From positions 258,001 through 322,000 of the forward strand of contig JAFFSR010000345.1 of the NCBI GenBank assembly GCA_017163975.1: a stretch of 64,000 nt of DNA, given 5' to 3'. Shown piece by piece: positions 53,139 to 63,710 of the stretch. The notes beneath the pieces were generated by a model. That model was not told where the DNA came from. It searched no databases and worked only from the letters and a program-made list of their open reading frames with translations. The position numbers and the translations under genes are program-made. Each line of letters opens with the position of its first letter. Within the stretch, counting starts at the first letter, position 1. Origin of the DNA: Anastatus disparis (Eukaryota; Arthropoda; Insecta; Hymenoptera; Eupelmidae).

Positions 53139-54992
53139 TTAAATTGGCTTACGCTTACGTACACGTTTCTCTTCGAATGACCGATGTAGTGGATTTCTGA
53201 CACGTTTTTGTCCTTTTTTCGCAGCTGTTTCTCTTTTTATCATCCAGCAGTAATCTGCTAACATGTTGATACCCCAGTTTCCTTGAAATCTACGTTCAAA
53301 CTCCTTTAAATCTTGGTGAAATCGTTCACCATGCTCTTCACTAAAGTCTCCGTTATTTTCAGGAAACTGATCAACGTGTGAATCAAGAAAATGAAGTTTT
53401 AAGTTCATTAGACAACCCAATTTTTCAAAATTACGTACCATTCTTTTTACAATAGCTTTATAATTCGTGTCTTTGGCATTACCCAAAAATTTCGTCGATA
53501 CCTCTTTAAAACTTAACCATGCTGCCTTTTCAACATCAGTCATGCTTTGTTCAAAGTTTTCGTCTCTAAATAAAGTTCGGATTTCAGGACCATCAAAAAT
53601 ACCTTCATTTAATTTAGCATCAGATTTATGGGGAAATACTTTGCTTATATATTGGAAGCATTGACCGTCCTTGTCCAGAGCTTTAACTAATTGCTTTATC
53701 GATCCAAGCTTTATATGCAGAGGCGGTATCAAAATTTTCGAAGGATTAACGAGTGGATCTTTTATAACATTCTGTTTTCCAGGTTCAAACGATTCTCTTG
53801 ATGGCCAAATTTTCTTTTTATAGTGTTTTTCTCTATCTCTGCTATCAAACATGCATAAATAACATGGGTACTTCGTAAATCCAGATTGTTGTCCAAGTAT
53901 CATAGATAAAATCTTTAAATCGCCACATATTTGCCATTTATGTTCTCTATATTTTATTTTCGTTAAAAGTAGTTCAAGATTGGAATACTCTTCTTTAAGT
54001 ACTGTTGAATGTGCTAATGGTATAGGAGCATATTTATTTGTGATATTGAGGAGTACTGCTTTAAGGCTGCGCTTTGATGAATCAATGAATAGTCGCCAAT
54101 TTTCAGGTTTGTATATGTTGGGTTTCAATTCATCAATAAGACCTTTCACGTCCGTGCAATAAACCATATTAGAATCATTCTTGAAATAATTTCTAAAGCG
54201 CTCTTCTCGATTACGATATGCACATACTTTAGTACCCTTTGTCAACATATTTCGTCTCTTAAACTCTGAAGCCATAAACTCTGATTGTTCCTTAGATAAA
54301 CCACTCTTTCTAAATAAATCGTTCAGACTTTTTTGATCAAACTTTTCAACAGTTCGTTCTTCACCCTTAGGAATATACTGTTCATCACTATCCAGAGAAT
54401 GTTCTTCAGGTGAACTTAGATCTTCTTCATTTGATGAGCTTCCGTCTGCGGCAATCAGATTTTCAGTTGTTTCATCTGTCGAGTTTTCATCTACATTTAG
54501 ATTCCCTAAGCCTGTTGTAAAACTATCTCTCGAATCTTTATTTTCAAAAATATCTATAAAATTCTTGGATGGAAATTCTATACAAGAAGTATTAGGATAT
54601 ACTATTCCTTTTTTCTGTATCTTGTCTAAACCTTGTATCTTTGTTAAACAAAAATAGCAATCATTTTCATCTTTTGGTTCCTCCCACTTTGTAGGTATAG
54701 TAAATTTTAATTTGGACCTAGCCTGACTGGTGTTGTATCGATTCATCATGGCATAACATGAAGCACATATATAATGAGGAACCCAAATTTTATCCTGTTG
54801 AGAAATCTCAATATCAAAACATTTTTGATAGATAAAATTAATATTATCTGTGATTTTTCTTTTGTTTCGTTGTCCAATATATTCTGAACATACATAACAG
54901 AAATTATCTTGAGATCCATTACACGTATGGTTAAAACTGTTATTGGATGTACCAGCGCAGTTTAAAAAAGGTTGAAAATTTGAATTAGCCAT
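53139..54992 (-). CDS. Intact transposase, Chapaev3-like, 617 residues
   Basis: A single uninterrupted frame from an ATG (MANSNFQPF). The N-terminal ~140 residues carry paired cysteines (FCYVC, YICASCY, DCYFC), suggesting a zinc-binding DNA-recognition region. An acidic Ser-rich linker follows (SPEEHSLDSDEQY). The core has WRLFIDSSKRSLKAV, ICGDLKILSMILGQQSGFTK, YPCYLCMFDSRDREKHY, LIPPLHIKLG, LHFLDSHVDQFPENNGDFSE and GERFHQDLKEFERRFQGNW, followed by NMLADYCW, a signature I remember from a widespread family of uncharacterised arthropod proteins. Candidate catalytic acids are in GDLK, LDSHVD and EEHGERFHQD. It ends in a basic tail (KRVRKRKPI). No intron is seen. It lies inside matched terminal repeats with a target duplication, so it is the likely transposase of this element and may be functional. 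The superfamily name is less certain than the transposase call. Confidence 0.75.
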   Translation of the reverse strand: MANSNFQPFLNCAGTSNNSFNHTCNGSQDNFCYVCSEYIGQRNKRKITDNINFIYQKCFDIEISQQDKIWVPHYICASCYAMMNRYNTSQARSKLKFTIPTKWEEPKDENDCYFCLTKIQGLDKIQKKGIVYPNTSCIEFPSKNFIDIFENKDSRDSFTTGLGNLNVDENSTDETTENLIAADGSSSNEEDLSSPEEHSLDSDEQYIPKGEERTVEKFDQKSLNDLFRKSGLSKEQSEFMASEFKRRNMLTKGTKVCAYRNREERFRNYFKNDSNMVYCTDVKGLIDELKPNIYKPENWRLFIDSSKRSLKAVLLNITNKYAPIPLAHSTVLKEEYSNLELLLTKIKYREHKWQICGDLKILSMILGQQSGFTKYPCYLCMFDSRDREKHYKKKIWPSRESFEPGKQNVIKDPLVNPSKILIPPLHIKLGSIKQLVKALDKDGQCFQYISKVFPHKSDAKLNEGIFDGPEIRTLFRDENFEQSMTDVEKAAWLSFKEVSTKFLGNAKDTNYKAIVKRMVRNFEKLGCLMNLKLHFLDSHVDQFPENNGDFSEEHGERFHQDLKEFERRFQGNWGINMLADYCWMIKRETAAKKGQKRVRNPLHRSFEEKRVRKRKPI

Positions 54993-55011
54993 ATTGTTGA
55001 ATTAAACCCCA

Positions 55012-55325
55012 CACACTAGGAATCCTGTTCCGATCGCAGGTAAGTCCACCGTCCTAGGGGTGATAACTCTCATACCTCCCCAGGCCTAAGTATGAGAGCT
55101 TTCCGACTTTGACGAGGATAATGTCAACTCGTCGTCGGACACACTACGGCATCATTCTCACATCCTAGTGCTCCCCTGCAGGACAGCGCGCCTTCGCTGG
55201 GTTCGTTACTGCAAAGTATTGAGTACACCGAATCATTCTACACATCCCATTTTCAGGGCAGTTGTCATCGTGACCAATACTTCGCAGCAGCAGGTTTTTT
55301 TAGGTACCCTTATAGAGTACTAATA

Positions 55326-55330
<5 letters not shown>
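55012..55330 (+). mobile_element. GC-richer structured insertion, possible LINE or SINE fragment
   Basis: Composition changes sharply here. It contains stem-loops CTCTCATAC...GTATGAGAG (55066-55099) and CTGCAAAGTATTG...CAATACTTCGCAG (about 55209-55291), and ends in TAATAAATAATATATA leading into a long TA run. A variable AT-rich tail suggests a non-LTR retrotransposon 3' end, 5'-truncated. No coding frame and no target duplication were seen. Confidence 0.4.

Positions 55331-55402
<72 letters not shown>
55331..55402. repeat. (TA)n microsatellite
   Basis: About 72 bases of TA repeat in the centre of the inverted duplication. Confidence 0.95.
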
Positions 55403-55403
<1 letters not shown>

Positions 55404-55598
55404 CTTTGGAAAAAGATCATAAGTCCCATTCGTTTATAAACAATGCTTTAAGATAAATGACAGTGTACAACAGTGATTAACTGAACGGAGCTTTAAAATG
55501 AAACCGAATTAATTTCTAAACAACAGTACCCAGTTTTACAACAGAATAAGTATAAATAAAAATTGACAGATCGAATTGTCTCTGACACAAACACACCA

Positions 55599-56893
55599 AA
55601 TGAAGAAGATCTAAGTTCACCTGAAGAACATTCTCTGGATAGTGATAAAGAGTATATTCCTAAGGGTGAAGAACGAACTGTTGAAAAGTTTGATCAAAAA
55701 AGTCTGAACGATTTATTTAGAAAGAGTGGTTTATCTAAGGAACAATCAGAGTTTATGGCTTCAGAGTTTAAGAGACGAAATATGTTGACAAAGGGTACTA
55801 AAGTATGTGCGTATCGTAATCGAGAAGAGCGCTTTAGAAATTATTTCAAGAATGATTCTAATATGGTTTATTGCACGGACGTGAAAGGTCTTATTGATGA
55901 ATTGAAACCCAACATATACAAACCTAAAAATTGGCGACTATTCATTGATTCATCAAAGCGCAGCCTTAAAGCAGTACTCCTCAATATCACAAATAAATAT
56001 GCTCCTATACCATTAGCACATTCAACAGTACTTAAAGAAGAGTATTCCAATCTTGAACTATTTTTAACGAAAATAAAATATAGAGAACATAAATGGCAAA
56101 TATGTGGCGATTTAAAGATTTTATCTATGATACTTGGACAACAATCTGGATTTACGAAGTATCCATGTTATTTATGCATGTTTGATAGCAGAGATAGAGA
56201 AAAACACTATAAAAAGAAAATTTGGCCATCAAGAGAATCGTTTGAACCTGGAAAACAGAATGTTATAAAAGATCCACTCGTTAATCCTTCGAAAATTTTG
56301 ATACCGCCTCTGCATATAAAGCTTGGATTGATAAAGCAATTAGTTAAAGCTTTGGACAAGGACGGTCAATGCTTCCGATATATAAGCAAAGTATTTCCCC
56401 ATAAATCTGATGCTAAATTAAATGAAGGTATTTTTGATGGTCCTGAAATCCGAACTTTATTTAGAGACGAAAACTTTGAACAAAGCATGACTGATGTTGA
56501 AAAGGCAGCATGGTTAAGTTTTAAAGAGGTATCGACGAAATTTTTGGGTAATGCCAAAGACACGAATTATAAAGCTATTGTAAAAAGAATGGTACGTAAT
56601 TTTGAAAAATTGGGTTGTCTAATGAACTTAAAACTTCATTTTCTTGATTCACACGTTGATCAGTTTCCTGAAAATAACGGAGACTTTAGTGAAGAGCATG
56701 GTGAACGATTTCACCAAGATTTAAAGGAGTTTGAACGTAGATTTCAAGGAAACTGGGGTATCAACATGTTAGCAGATTACTGCTGGATGATGAAAAGAGA
56801 AACAGCTGCGAAAAAGGACAAAAACGTGTCAGAAATCCACTAAATCGGTCATTCGAAGAGAAACGTGTACGTAAGCGTAAGCCAATTTTAAAA
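55599..56893 (+). pseudogene. Inverted second copy of the transposase, N-terminally truncated
   Basis: The frame from about 55599 matches the intact gene from NEEDLSSPEEHSLDSD to near the end with only about ten substitutions (for example DKEY for DEQY, KPKNW for KPENW, GLIKQ for GSIKQ, WMMKRE for WMIKRE). It lacks the first ~190 residues, including all N-terminal cysteine pairs. One A is missing from a run near 56812, which shifts the frame and stops it at 56843; the basic tail remains readable in another frame. Upstream reading to 55563 has no ATG and is unrelated sequence. Confidence 0.85.
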
Positions 56894-57609
56894 AAAACAT
56901 CGGAAGAGAGAGAGAGAGAGAGAGAGAGAGACAAACATAGACAAAATGTTAAGTTTAACGTACACAATAGGCTAAGTTAATATCTTGAATTTACAGTCAA
57001 TGCTGTGAAAGACTCTAAAATTAGTATTTCAGACGTAAAATTTTTAAAAATCGATAAATTTACCATATACAGTTCTTGTCACCGCCCTCTAGAAGTAGTT
57101 TTTACACAATCTGACTTCAAATTCATGATCAGCAATCTGAAAAACCCCAGGATAGTATTTCCAATGTTTATCGACTCTTCAAAAGACGCACGATTAAATT
57201 TTAATATTGTTTAAATCCATTTTAGGCAAAATTTCGACTTTTACCGATTTCCTCATCTTTTCAGCCCCATACAGAGGACTAGAATCGCGTTAAAAAAATT
57301 TGAAGGTATGGTTTCCCGTGTATTTTTTCCCGTAGAATTCGATTTTGAAGTCCAATTAACCGTATCTTATGATTTGTTTTTTCTAGACTCGAAAAACCGC
57401 AAAAAAACCGTAAAAAATGAGGTTTTTTCAATAAAACTCTGAGAAAAGGTAGGAAAACCCTATATTTTTATTACAGATTCGGATTCAGCGTCGAAAAATA
57501 CATGGGAATATGTATGTCCGGTCAAAAGTTCAGACATTTTTTTTCATTTTGTGGGCCTGTGTTATTGTATTAACATAGCTTTAGTGCGGACAAGTCATTA
57601 TATTTGTTT

Positions 57610-58172
57610 TTCTCATCCGTGCTGAGTAAGCGGCCTATAGCGCATGCGTTTTCGGGGTAGTAAGTAGCTAATAGCGCGCGCTGCGTGTGTTGTTTTTTGA
57701 GGGCGTGTGTTTCACAGCTATGTATAATATTATTTTGTATTAAATCACGTAAATACGTTACATTCTGTAAAATAATGTCACGCAAAAGCGTTAATTAATG
57801 TAAAATCGCAAAGGTTTATACAAGCGCAGCGCCCTCATACTGTATCTCATCGAGCATATGATGAATTTTATACTCTATCTCGCTCTAACCTCTGACAAAG
57901 TAAATCGTATCATCTATTCTTGTATTATTTTTACATTAACGAAATCGTAATTATTCCGTATAAACGTGAAATTGGTGAACTAAAAGTATGTAATTTAATT
58001 ACAAATAATAGTACCAAAAAGTATTGAAATATACTATTGCGAGTCAGTCGTACGGCAGATATGAGAGAGAGAGAGAGAGTCTCGGGCAATGGCGCTATTC
58101 GCTACGCTCGTGCGCCAACTTGCCCTCGTGCGCAATAGTCAACTAAACCTTATTCGTTACACAATATACTAT
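57610..58172. mobile_element. Insertion N1 in M1 copy d, GC-richer, unknown family
   Basis: A block absent from the other M1 copies, from TTCTCATCCGTGCTGAG to ACACAATATACTATT. It contains GCGC-rich patches, a GA microsatellite (58063-58079) and a stem-loop whose arms are GGGCAATGGCGC and GCGCCAACTTGCCC (58083-58126), inside CTATTGCG...CGCAATAG. No gene. It may be a SINE or a MITE; ends are not inverted repeats and the target duplication is unclear. Confidence 0.5.
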
Positions 58173-58245
58173 TAATTTACGAATTTAAAATGATATTAAT
58201 GAAATAAAAAAAGCAAAACTTGATTGCTGTAGCTCCAACATCAGA

Positions 58246-58939
58246 TAAATATTACGGAAAGAAACATAATGAATCACCCAAATTCACAATTTTATAAATT
58301 ACAACTGAATCACTGGAAAAATAGTTGCATACAATAGACTTTTCCAAATTTTATGAGTAACGGCTTATAATTGAAATTTCAATGCCGGAACGATTCGGAA
58401 AACTTGAAACATTTATCAATTTTCATTTCATAATAGTTCTTAAACATTCTTTAAAGACCGGAAAAATATTTGTTCTGATTCTTTTAGAGATTTTCGGGTC
58501 ATTTTAACGAGGATATAACTGATGATGATGTAACAAAATTCAACTGCAATAATCACAAATTTTCCAATCGAAAACGTTTCCATAAATAATTTCCATAACT
58601 TTATAATTTCCGCGAAAATAATCATAATCTTCATAATTCTGCAAAAATGACGATTTATATTGACTTTTTCATAAATTTAAGTAACTTATAGAAATTTTCT
58701 CAAATTCAATTTACTTGTTCTTGTCATAAAAAACGAAAGATAATTAGTCTCAAAGCAGACTTAACGTAGGTAAATATTATTTTTTTATATACGCTTTTCT
58801 TATATTCGCCTTCATGTCTGTTTGCATGTTTGTCTGTCTGTAATCAAATCTTGCGCGCTCGATTTCAGGCACTTTTTGACAGATATAAATTCTGACAATT
58901 GGCATAGACTTTGGTCTTGGATGACAATACAATAATCAG
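58246..58939. other. AT-rich DNA, nothing recognised
   Basis: No coding frame or bounded repeat. A TCTGTTTGCATGTTTGTCTG-like patch at 58815-58840 is the only local structure. Confidence 0.45.
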
Positions 58940-59215
58940 TTGTTATTTTGGTACCGGGACATCCAGGTCGATGATAATGGGTGTGAAAAGTCATCTCCGA
59001 GGAAGTATAAATGGGGAGGCTTTCTTTGGGTCAAGGCGAGTTTCTCGGGGGTTTTCAGGGTAGCTAAAACCGAATTTGAGATCAAACAATTGCCACAAAG
59101 TGATGCACGTTGTCCAGAATACGCATGGACGTCGTCTCCGAGGAAGTACAAGTGGGGAGGCTTTCTCTGGGTCGAGGTGGGTTCCCCGGGGGATTTCGGG
59201 GCTGCTAAAACCTAA
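58940..59215 (+). repeat. Two in-frame 141-bp direct repeats with open reading
   Basis: TCTCCGAGGAAGTAYAARTG followed by GGGAGGCTTTCTYTGGGTC begins at 58994 and 59135, exactly 141 bases apart. Both copies read SSPRKYKWGGFLWV in the same frame, followed by variable text and then AAKTEF or AAKT. A third, partial echo of the preceding motif (QVDDNGC; later QVADNGCT at about 59280-59310) suggests more units once existed. It is GC-richer than its surroundings. There is no ATG at a sensible place and the frame ends at 59215. It could be a protein with internal repeats or a non-coding repeat that happens to be open. Not recognised. Confidence 0.5.
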
Positions 59216-60220
59216 TTCAAGGTTTGAAAGTGAATCTATAATGCATAATAATGATTTAGGATGAAGAGGTCGAACTGGAGTACCAAGTCGCCGATAACGG
59301 ATGTACCTGAGTGTAATCTTCGAAAAGTCTGGTTGCAATGTAACTCTAAATGATAATAAAAACAATTTTAACTTAAAAATAGAAAATACAAAATTTTAAA
59401 AACATGCTTTAAAAATAAAATACAATAATTGAATAAATAGACTAAAAAGTATAAAATAAATAAATTAACTTTTTTTAAATTTTTTAAATAATAGCGCTTA
59501 TTACCTGTATATCGGAATGATGTTTGATGAAAAAATGTTAAAATTATTCACTAATTACAATAGTAATATGCTTTCTCGAAGTTAAATTTCGCTGGCATTA
59601 TTCGAACGAAAAATTCATAAATTAGTAGGGATACTACCGCAAATTTATATGCGAGAAGATTTGTATGAATGATCTTTATATATGGGTATCGACTACGAGT
59701 AAATCAACATATTTCATGGAACTTGCATGAATCTTAAACAATTGTTCTTCTAAAATCTTTTATTTCCGAGTATTCTCCAACCTAATCAAACAACCTTAGA
59801 ATCGAAATCTAAAAGAATCTCCAAATTTCATTTGACGTAGTCCCTGCAAATATCTGTAAACTTCATAATCGGTATGGAAAATTTCAAAATTCATTCATAT
59901 AGACGATTTCCAGGTAGCCAGGATCACCTGGATATTGTGAGATGTCATCTCGGGAAACGTACATGTTATTAATAAATAATGGCTAAATTTCAAAAGATAT
60001 TCTTGTAGACAATGTTTATCTTACTCGAAACATCCATGTTTGGCTAGATAACATTTGAAACAACTTCAAAGTAGTTATTAAACTATAAGTTGAATTTCAA
60101 AAGTTTTAGCTGTAGATGATGTTTAAGTTGTCATTAACACCTAGGTATCCAAAGACGGCGATCGTGGGTACCACAGCATAATAAATAACTATTGTTCAAA
60201 TATTGTCTACATCGATAAGG
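59216..60220. other. AT-rich DNA, nothing recognised
   Basis: No supportable gene or repeat until the TA microsatellite at 60229-60259. Confidence 0.45.
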
Positions 60221-60225
60221 TAAAG

Positions 60226-60263
<38 letters not shown>

Positions 60264-60284
60264 TAAATATGTGTTTGTATGTGT

Positions 60285-60569
60285 GAGCGTGTGCGTGTGC
60301 GTATGAGTTGAAATTAAATGTTCCATATAAACTTGAATAAACCTGTGTGTGTACGTGCAATTCTACATGAAATGTCCCTTATGTATATATATATATATGT
60401 TTATATCATGCTTGTAAGTCGACATGAAAAGTTCCACGTACATGAACGCGTGTGTGCATGCATGCGAATTGACATGAAACGTCTCATATATATAAACCTA
60501 AGGGTACTTAGATAGGTGTGTACAAGTTGTCATGAAATGTCCCATATATATATAGAAAAACCTGTGCTT
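60285..60569 (-). repeat. Minisatellite, reverse orientation, left of element C
   Basis: The units of 46140-48640 appear as reverse complements: CATGAAATGTCCC (60367), GACATGAAAAGTTCCAC (60421), GACATGAAACGTCTCATAT (60471) and GTCATGAAATGTCCC (60530). It is cut by element C at CCTGTGCTT. Confidence 0.85.
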
Positions 60570-61474
60570 CCCACATAGCATGAAATGAAACAGTGAAACA
60601 TTTCAAAATCTTTCAGTGAAAGATTTCTTAGAAATATTTCATACATATTGTTGAAATATTTCGTAGCAAGATATAACGAACGATTAAAAAATCTTTCAAT
60701 GAAATCTTCCAGCAATATTACAGTAATATTATATTGAAATATTTTATGAAATCTCGATGAAATATTACAAATAATATTTCATAAATCTTTCAACAATATT
60801 TCTCTGCAAGATTATTGGTTTACTTATATTACAATGAAAGATTGCTAAAAGCTTTCAAAGAAAGTTTTCACGAAACATGATTGAAAGATTTATGAAAGAT
60901 TTCTCACCAGGCGTTCTCCTAGCTGTACCTCGAAAACTTCACGCAATCTTTCATAAATCTTTCATGCTACATTGCAAGGGAATATATTAACGATCTTACA
61001 GAGAAGGCTTCACGGAATATTTCATAAATCTTTCAACAATATTTCACTGCAAGATTTTTGGTTTACTTAGACTGCGATGAAAGATTATTGGAAGCTTTCA
61101 TCGAAATCTTTCAGGAAACATGTTTGAAAGATTTATGCAAGATTTCTCCCATACGTTTTCCCTACTTTACCTCGAAACTTTCACGCAATCTTTTATAAAT
61201 CTTTAATATAATATTGCAACGAAACGTAGTAGCAATCTCACAAAGAAGGTTTCACGGAATATTTCATGAAATCTTTCAACAATATTTCTCTGCAAGATTT
61301 ATGGTTTACTTAGACTGCGATGAAAGATTGTTGGAAGCTTTCATCGAAATCTTTCAGGAAACATAATTGAAAGATTTATAAAAGATTGCTCCTGAGCGTT
61401 CTCCATGCTGTTCCGAAAAATCTTGACGCAATATTTCATAAATCTTTCATGTAATATTGCAAGGAAATATAGTA

Positions 61475-61521
61475 GTAATCTCTCAAAGAAAGCTTCATGG
61501 AAGCTTTCTTTGAGAGATTAC
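61475..61521. repeat. Perfect 22-bp stem hairpin in element C
   Basis: GTAATCTCTCAAAGAAAGC plus TTC pairs perfectly with its complement across an ATG loop. It marks the place where the 243-bp tandem spacing changes to 287. Confidence 0.85.
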
Positions 61522-62378
61522 TCAAAGAGTCATTTTCAAAGAGAATCATTTTATAAAATCTTTCGACAATATTTCTCTGCGAGATTTTTTGTTTACTTAG
61601 ATTACAACGAAAGATTGTTGAAAGCTTTCATAGAAATTTTTAAGGAAACCTGTTTGAAAGATTTATAAAAGATTTCTCTCCAGTGTTCACCATGCTTCAG
61701 CCAAAAACCTTCACACTATCTTTCATAAATCTTACATGAAAGATTTTTAAAACTGTGGTAATTTTGCAATGAAAAATTGTAGAAATCTTTTATAAATATT
61801 TTCTTGAAATATTACCGGCAATGTTGCTAAAATCTTTCATAAATCTTTCACGAAAGATTTTTGTAACTCTGATAATCTTGCAATGAAAGATTGCAGAAAT
61901 ATTTCATAAATATTTTTTTGAAATATTACTGTAAATATTGCTGAAATCTTTCATAAATCTTTCATGAAAGATTTTTAAAACTGTGATAATCTTACAATGA
62001 AAGATTGGAGAAATATTTCATAAATATTTTCTTGAAATATTACTGTAAATATTGCTGAAATCTTTCATAAATCTTTCATGAAAGATTTTTAAAACTGTGA
62101 TAATCTTGCAATGAAAGATTGTAGAAATATTTTAGAAATATTTTCCCGAAATATTACTGTTGATATTGCTGAAATCTTTCATAAATCTTTCATGAAAGAT
62201 TTCTTTGAGAGTTACAATATTGCAATGAAAGATTTATTTGATTGCTTAAATCTGGCCACGATATATTGTGTAAATCTTTATTCGAAATGATTTAGAAATC
62301 TCGTTAAAATATTTCAGAAATCTTTCAATGAAATATTTTTAGGAGTTATTTTTCTGCAACGATTGAGTTTCCTAATCA

Positions 62379-62520
62379 TGCCGATAGGAGGACGCGCGTT
62401 CAATACGCGTTTTGTCCCCAAGTGGTAAGAGGATAGCTGACTTACTATATAAGGCAAAAGCTTTGATTAGTGCATACGTGCGTAGCGCTTATCTTATTCC
62501 AATATAAATGTGACTTTATA
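62379..62520 (+). promoter_or_regulatory. Conserved TATA core of element C
   Basis: TGCCGATAGGAGGACGCG, a GTCCCCAAGTGGTAAG block, then GCTGACTTACTATATAAGGC (62436-62455). In A and B the stem is GGGGAT/ATCCCC; in C GGAGGAC pairs with GTCCCC, so the stem is kept by paired change. The downstream tail (AATATAAATGTGACTTTATA) is weaker than in A and B. Confidence 0.5.
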
Positions 62521-62622
62521 AGTGCATGTAAAATTATGTATGCGGATATGTATTTCATATAGAATTATAATGAATCAAAATATAATATTGTATCATGTAA
62601 ATAAAAACTATAATTATTGTGA

Positions 62623-62623
<1 letters not shown>

Positions 62624-62671
<48 letters not shown>

Positions 62672-62690
62672 TGTGTGTGTATGTGTATGT
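62624..62690. repeat. (GT)n microsatellite in element C
   Basis: About 60 bases of GT with a GGGT interruption, just right of the conserved core. Confidence 0.95.
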
Positions 62691-63286
62691 TATATCGATA
62701 TCACCGAAAGATGGTTAAAATGAAAGATTTCTATGACGTTAATAATCTTGCAATGAAAGATTGTAGAAATCTTTCAAAAAGATTCCCTTGGAATATTACT
62801 TTAAATATTGCTGAAATCTTTCATAAATCTTTTATGAAAGATTTATTTGATTGTTTAAATATTGCTTCGAAATATTGCATAAACATTTCCTAAATATTTA
62901 TTTGAAATATTTTAGAAAATCTTGTTAAAATCTTTCAGAAAACTTTCATTGAAATATTTGTTTGCAGTCTCTCAGGTGGACATAGCGGGCTTTCAACAAC
63001 ATTTCCGTTTAAAACTTTTCACAAAAGGCTAATGGAAGATTTTATCGATATGTTTAAATATTGCTTCGAAATATTGCATAAATATTTCTTAAATATTTAT
63101 TTGAAATCTTTTAGAAAATCTTGTTGAAATCATTCAGAAAACTTTCATTGAAATATTTCTTTGCAATTCCTCAGGCGGACATAGCGGGCTTTCAACAATC
63201 TTTCATCGAAAGATGTTTGAAATCTTTCATTCTTTCCTTGCAAATATTTCTGAAAGCTTTCATAAATATTTCATGCTATGTGGGTT

Positions 63287-63317
63287 GTGAGTACGTGCAA
63301 GTTGACATGAAATGTCC

Positions 63318-63375
<58 letters not shown>

Positions 63376-63643
63376 AAAAAAATTGCGGGTAAACGTGAGC
63401 AATTTGATATGAAATGGACCATGTATACATATGCAAAAACCTGTCAGTAAGGTCGTACATGAGTTGACATGAAGAGTCGCATGTATATAAAAGCGTGTAT
63501 GCATGAATGCAAATTGACATGAAACGTCGCATATATGTAAACCTGAAGGAACTCGGATAGGTGTGTGAGAGTTGTCATGAAATGTTCCATATATATAGAA
63601 AAGCCTGTGATTATGAGTACATACGAGTTAACATGAAATGTCC

Positions 63644-63710
<67 letters not shown>

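Larger units (their letters stand above)
52465..57561. mobile_element. Chapaev3-like (CMC) transposon with inverted duplicated arms
   Basis: Both ends begin CACAGGCCCACAAAATGA. TTA lies on both sides (52462-52464, 57562-57564), while uninterrupted M1 copies have one TTA, so the target duplication is 3 bp. CAC-starting ends with a TWA duplication are what I recall for Chapaev3. Arms of about 1,965 bp (52465-54433 and 55598-57561) are inverted copies differing at roughly one percent. Each carries the C-terminal two thirds of the transposase gene and an intact 3' flank with a GA/CT microsatellite. The 1.16-kb centre has the gene's 5' part, a GC-richer insertion and a TA microsatellite. Confidence 0.75.
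52183..58245. mobile_element. MITE M1 copy d, split by two later insertions
   Basis: The left part (52183-52464) begins after TTAA with GAGCATGACGAAGCTTCC. The middle part (57562-57609) contains ATAGCTTTAGTGCGGACAAG. The right part (58173-58245) ends GCTGTAGCTCCAACATCAGA with a mutated terminal TTAA. Removing 52465-57564 and 57610-58172 restores a sequence colinear with M1 copies a, b and c. Confidence 0.85.
60570..63284. mobile_element. Element C of the CCCACA foldback-array family
   Basis: Ends are perfect over 17 bases: CCCACATAGCATGAAAT inward from both sides. TT lies on both flanks (60568-60569, 63285-63286), and removing the element with one TT restores a minisatellite unit. The left part has three ~243-bp tandem units (landmark CTGCAAGATTWTTGGTTTAC at 60804, 61047, 61290, diverged at 61577). 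Then come four to five ~115-bp units (61740-62220) built on TTTCATAAATCTTTCATGAA. The core is at 62379-62520, then a GT microsatellite, then a right array with AGGYGGACATAGCGGGCTTT twice (62970, 63173). No coding capacity. Confidence 0.85.

Noticed and set aside
53467..56563. Short frames antisense to both transposase copies
   Set aside because: They occur in both copies at mirrored positions because they are shadows of the same gene.
57570..57785. 71-codon minus-strand frame
   Set aside because: It crosses the junction between M1 copy d and insertion N1 and has no recognisable motif.
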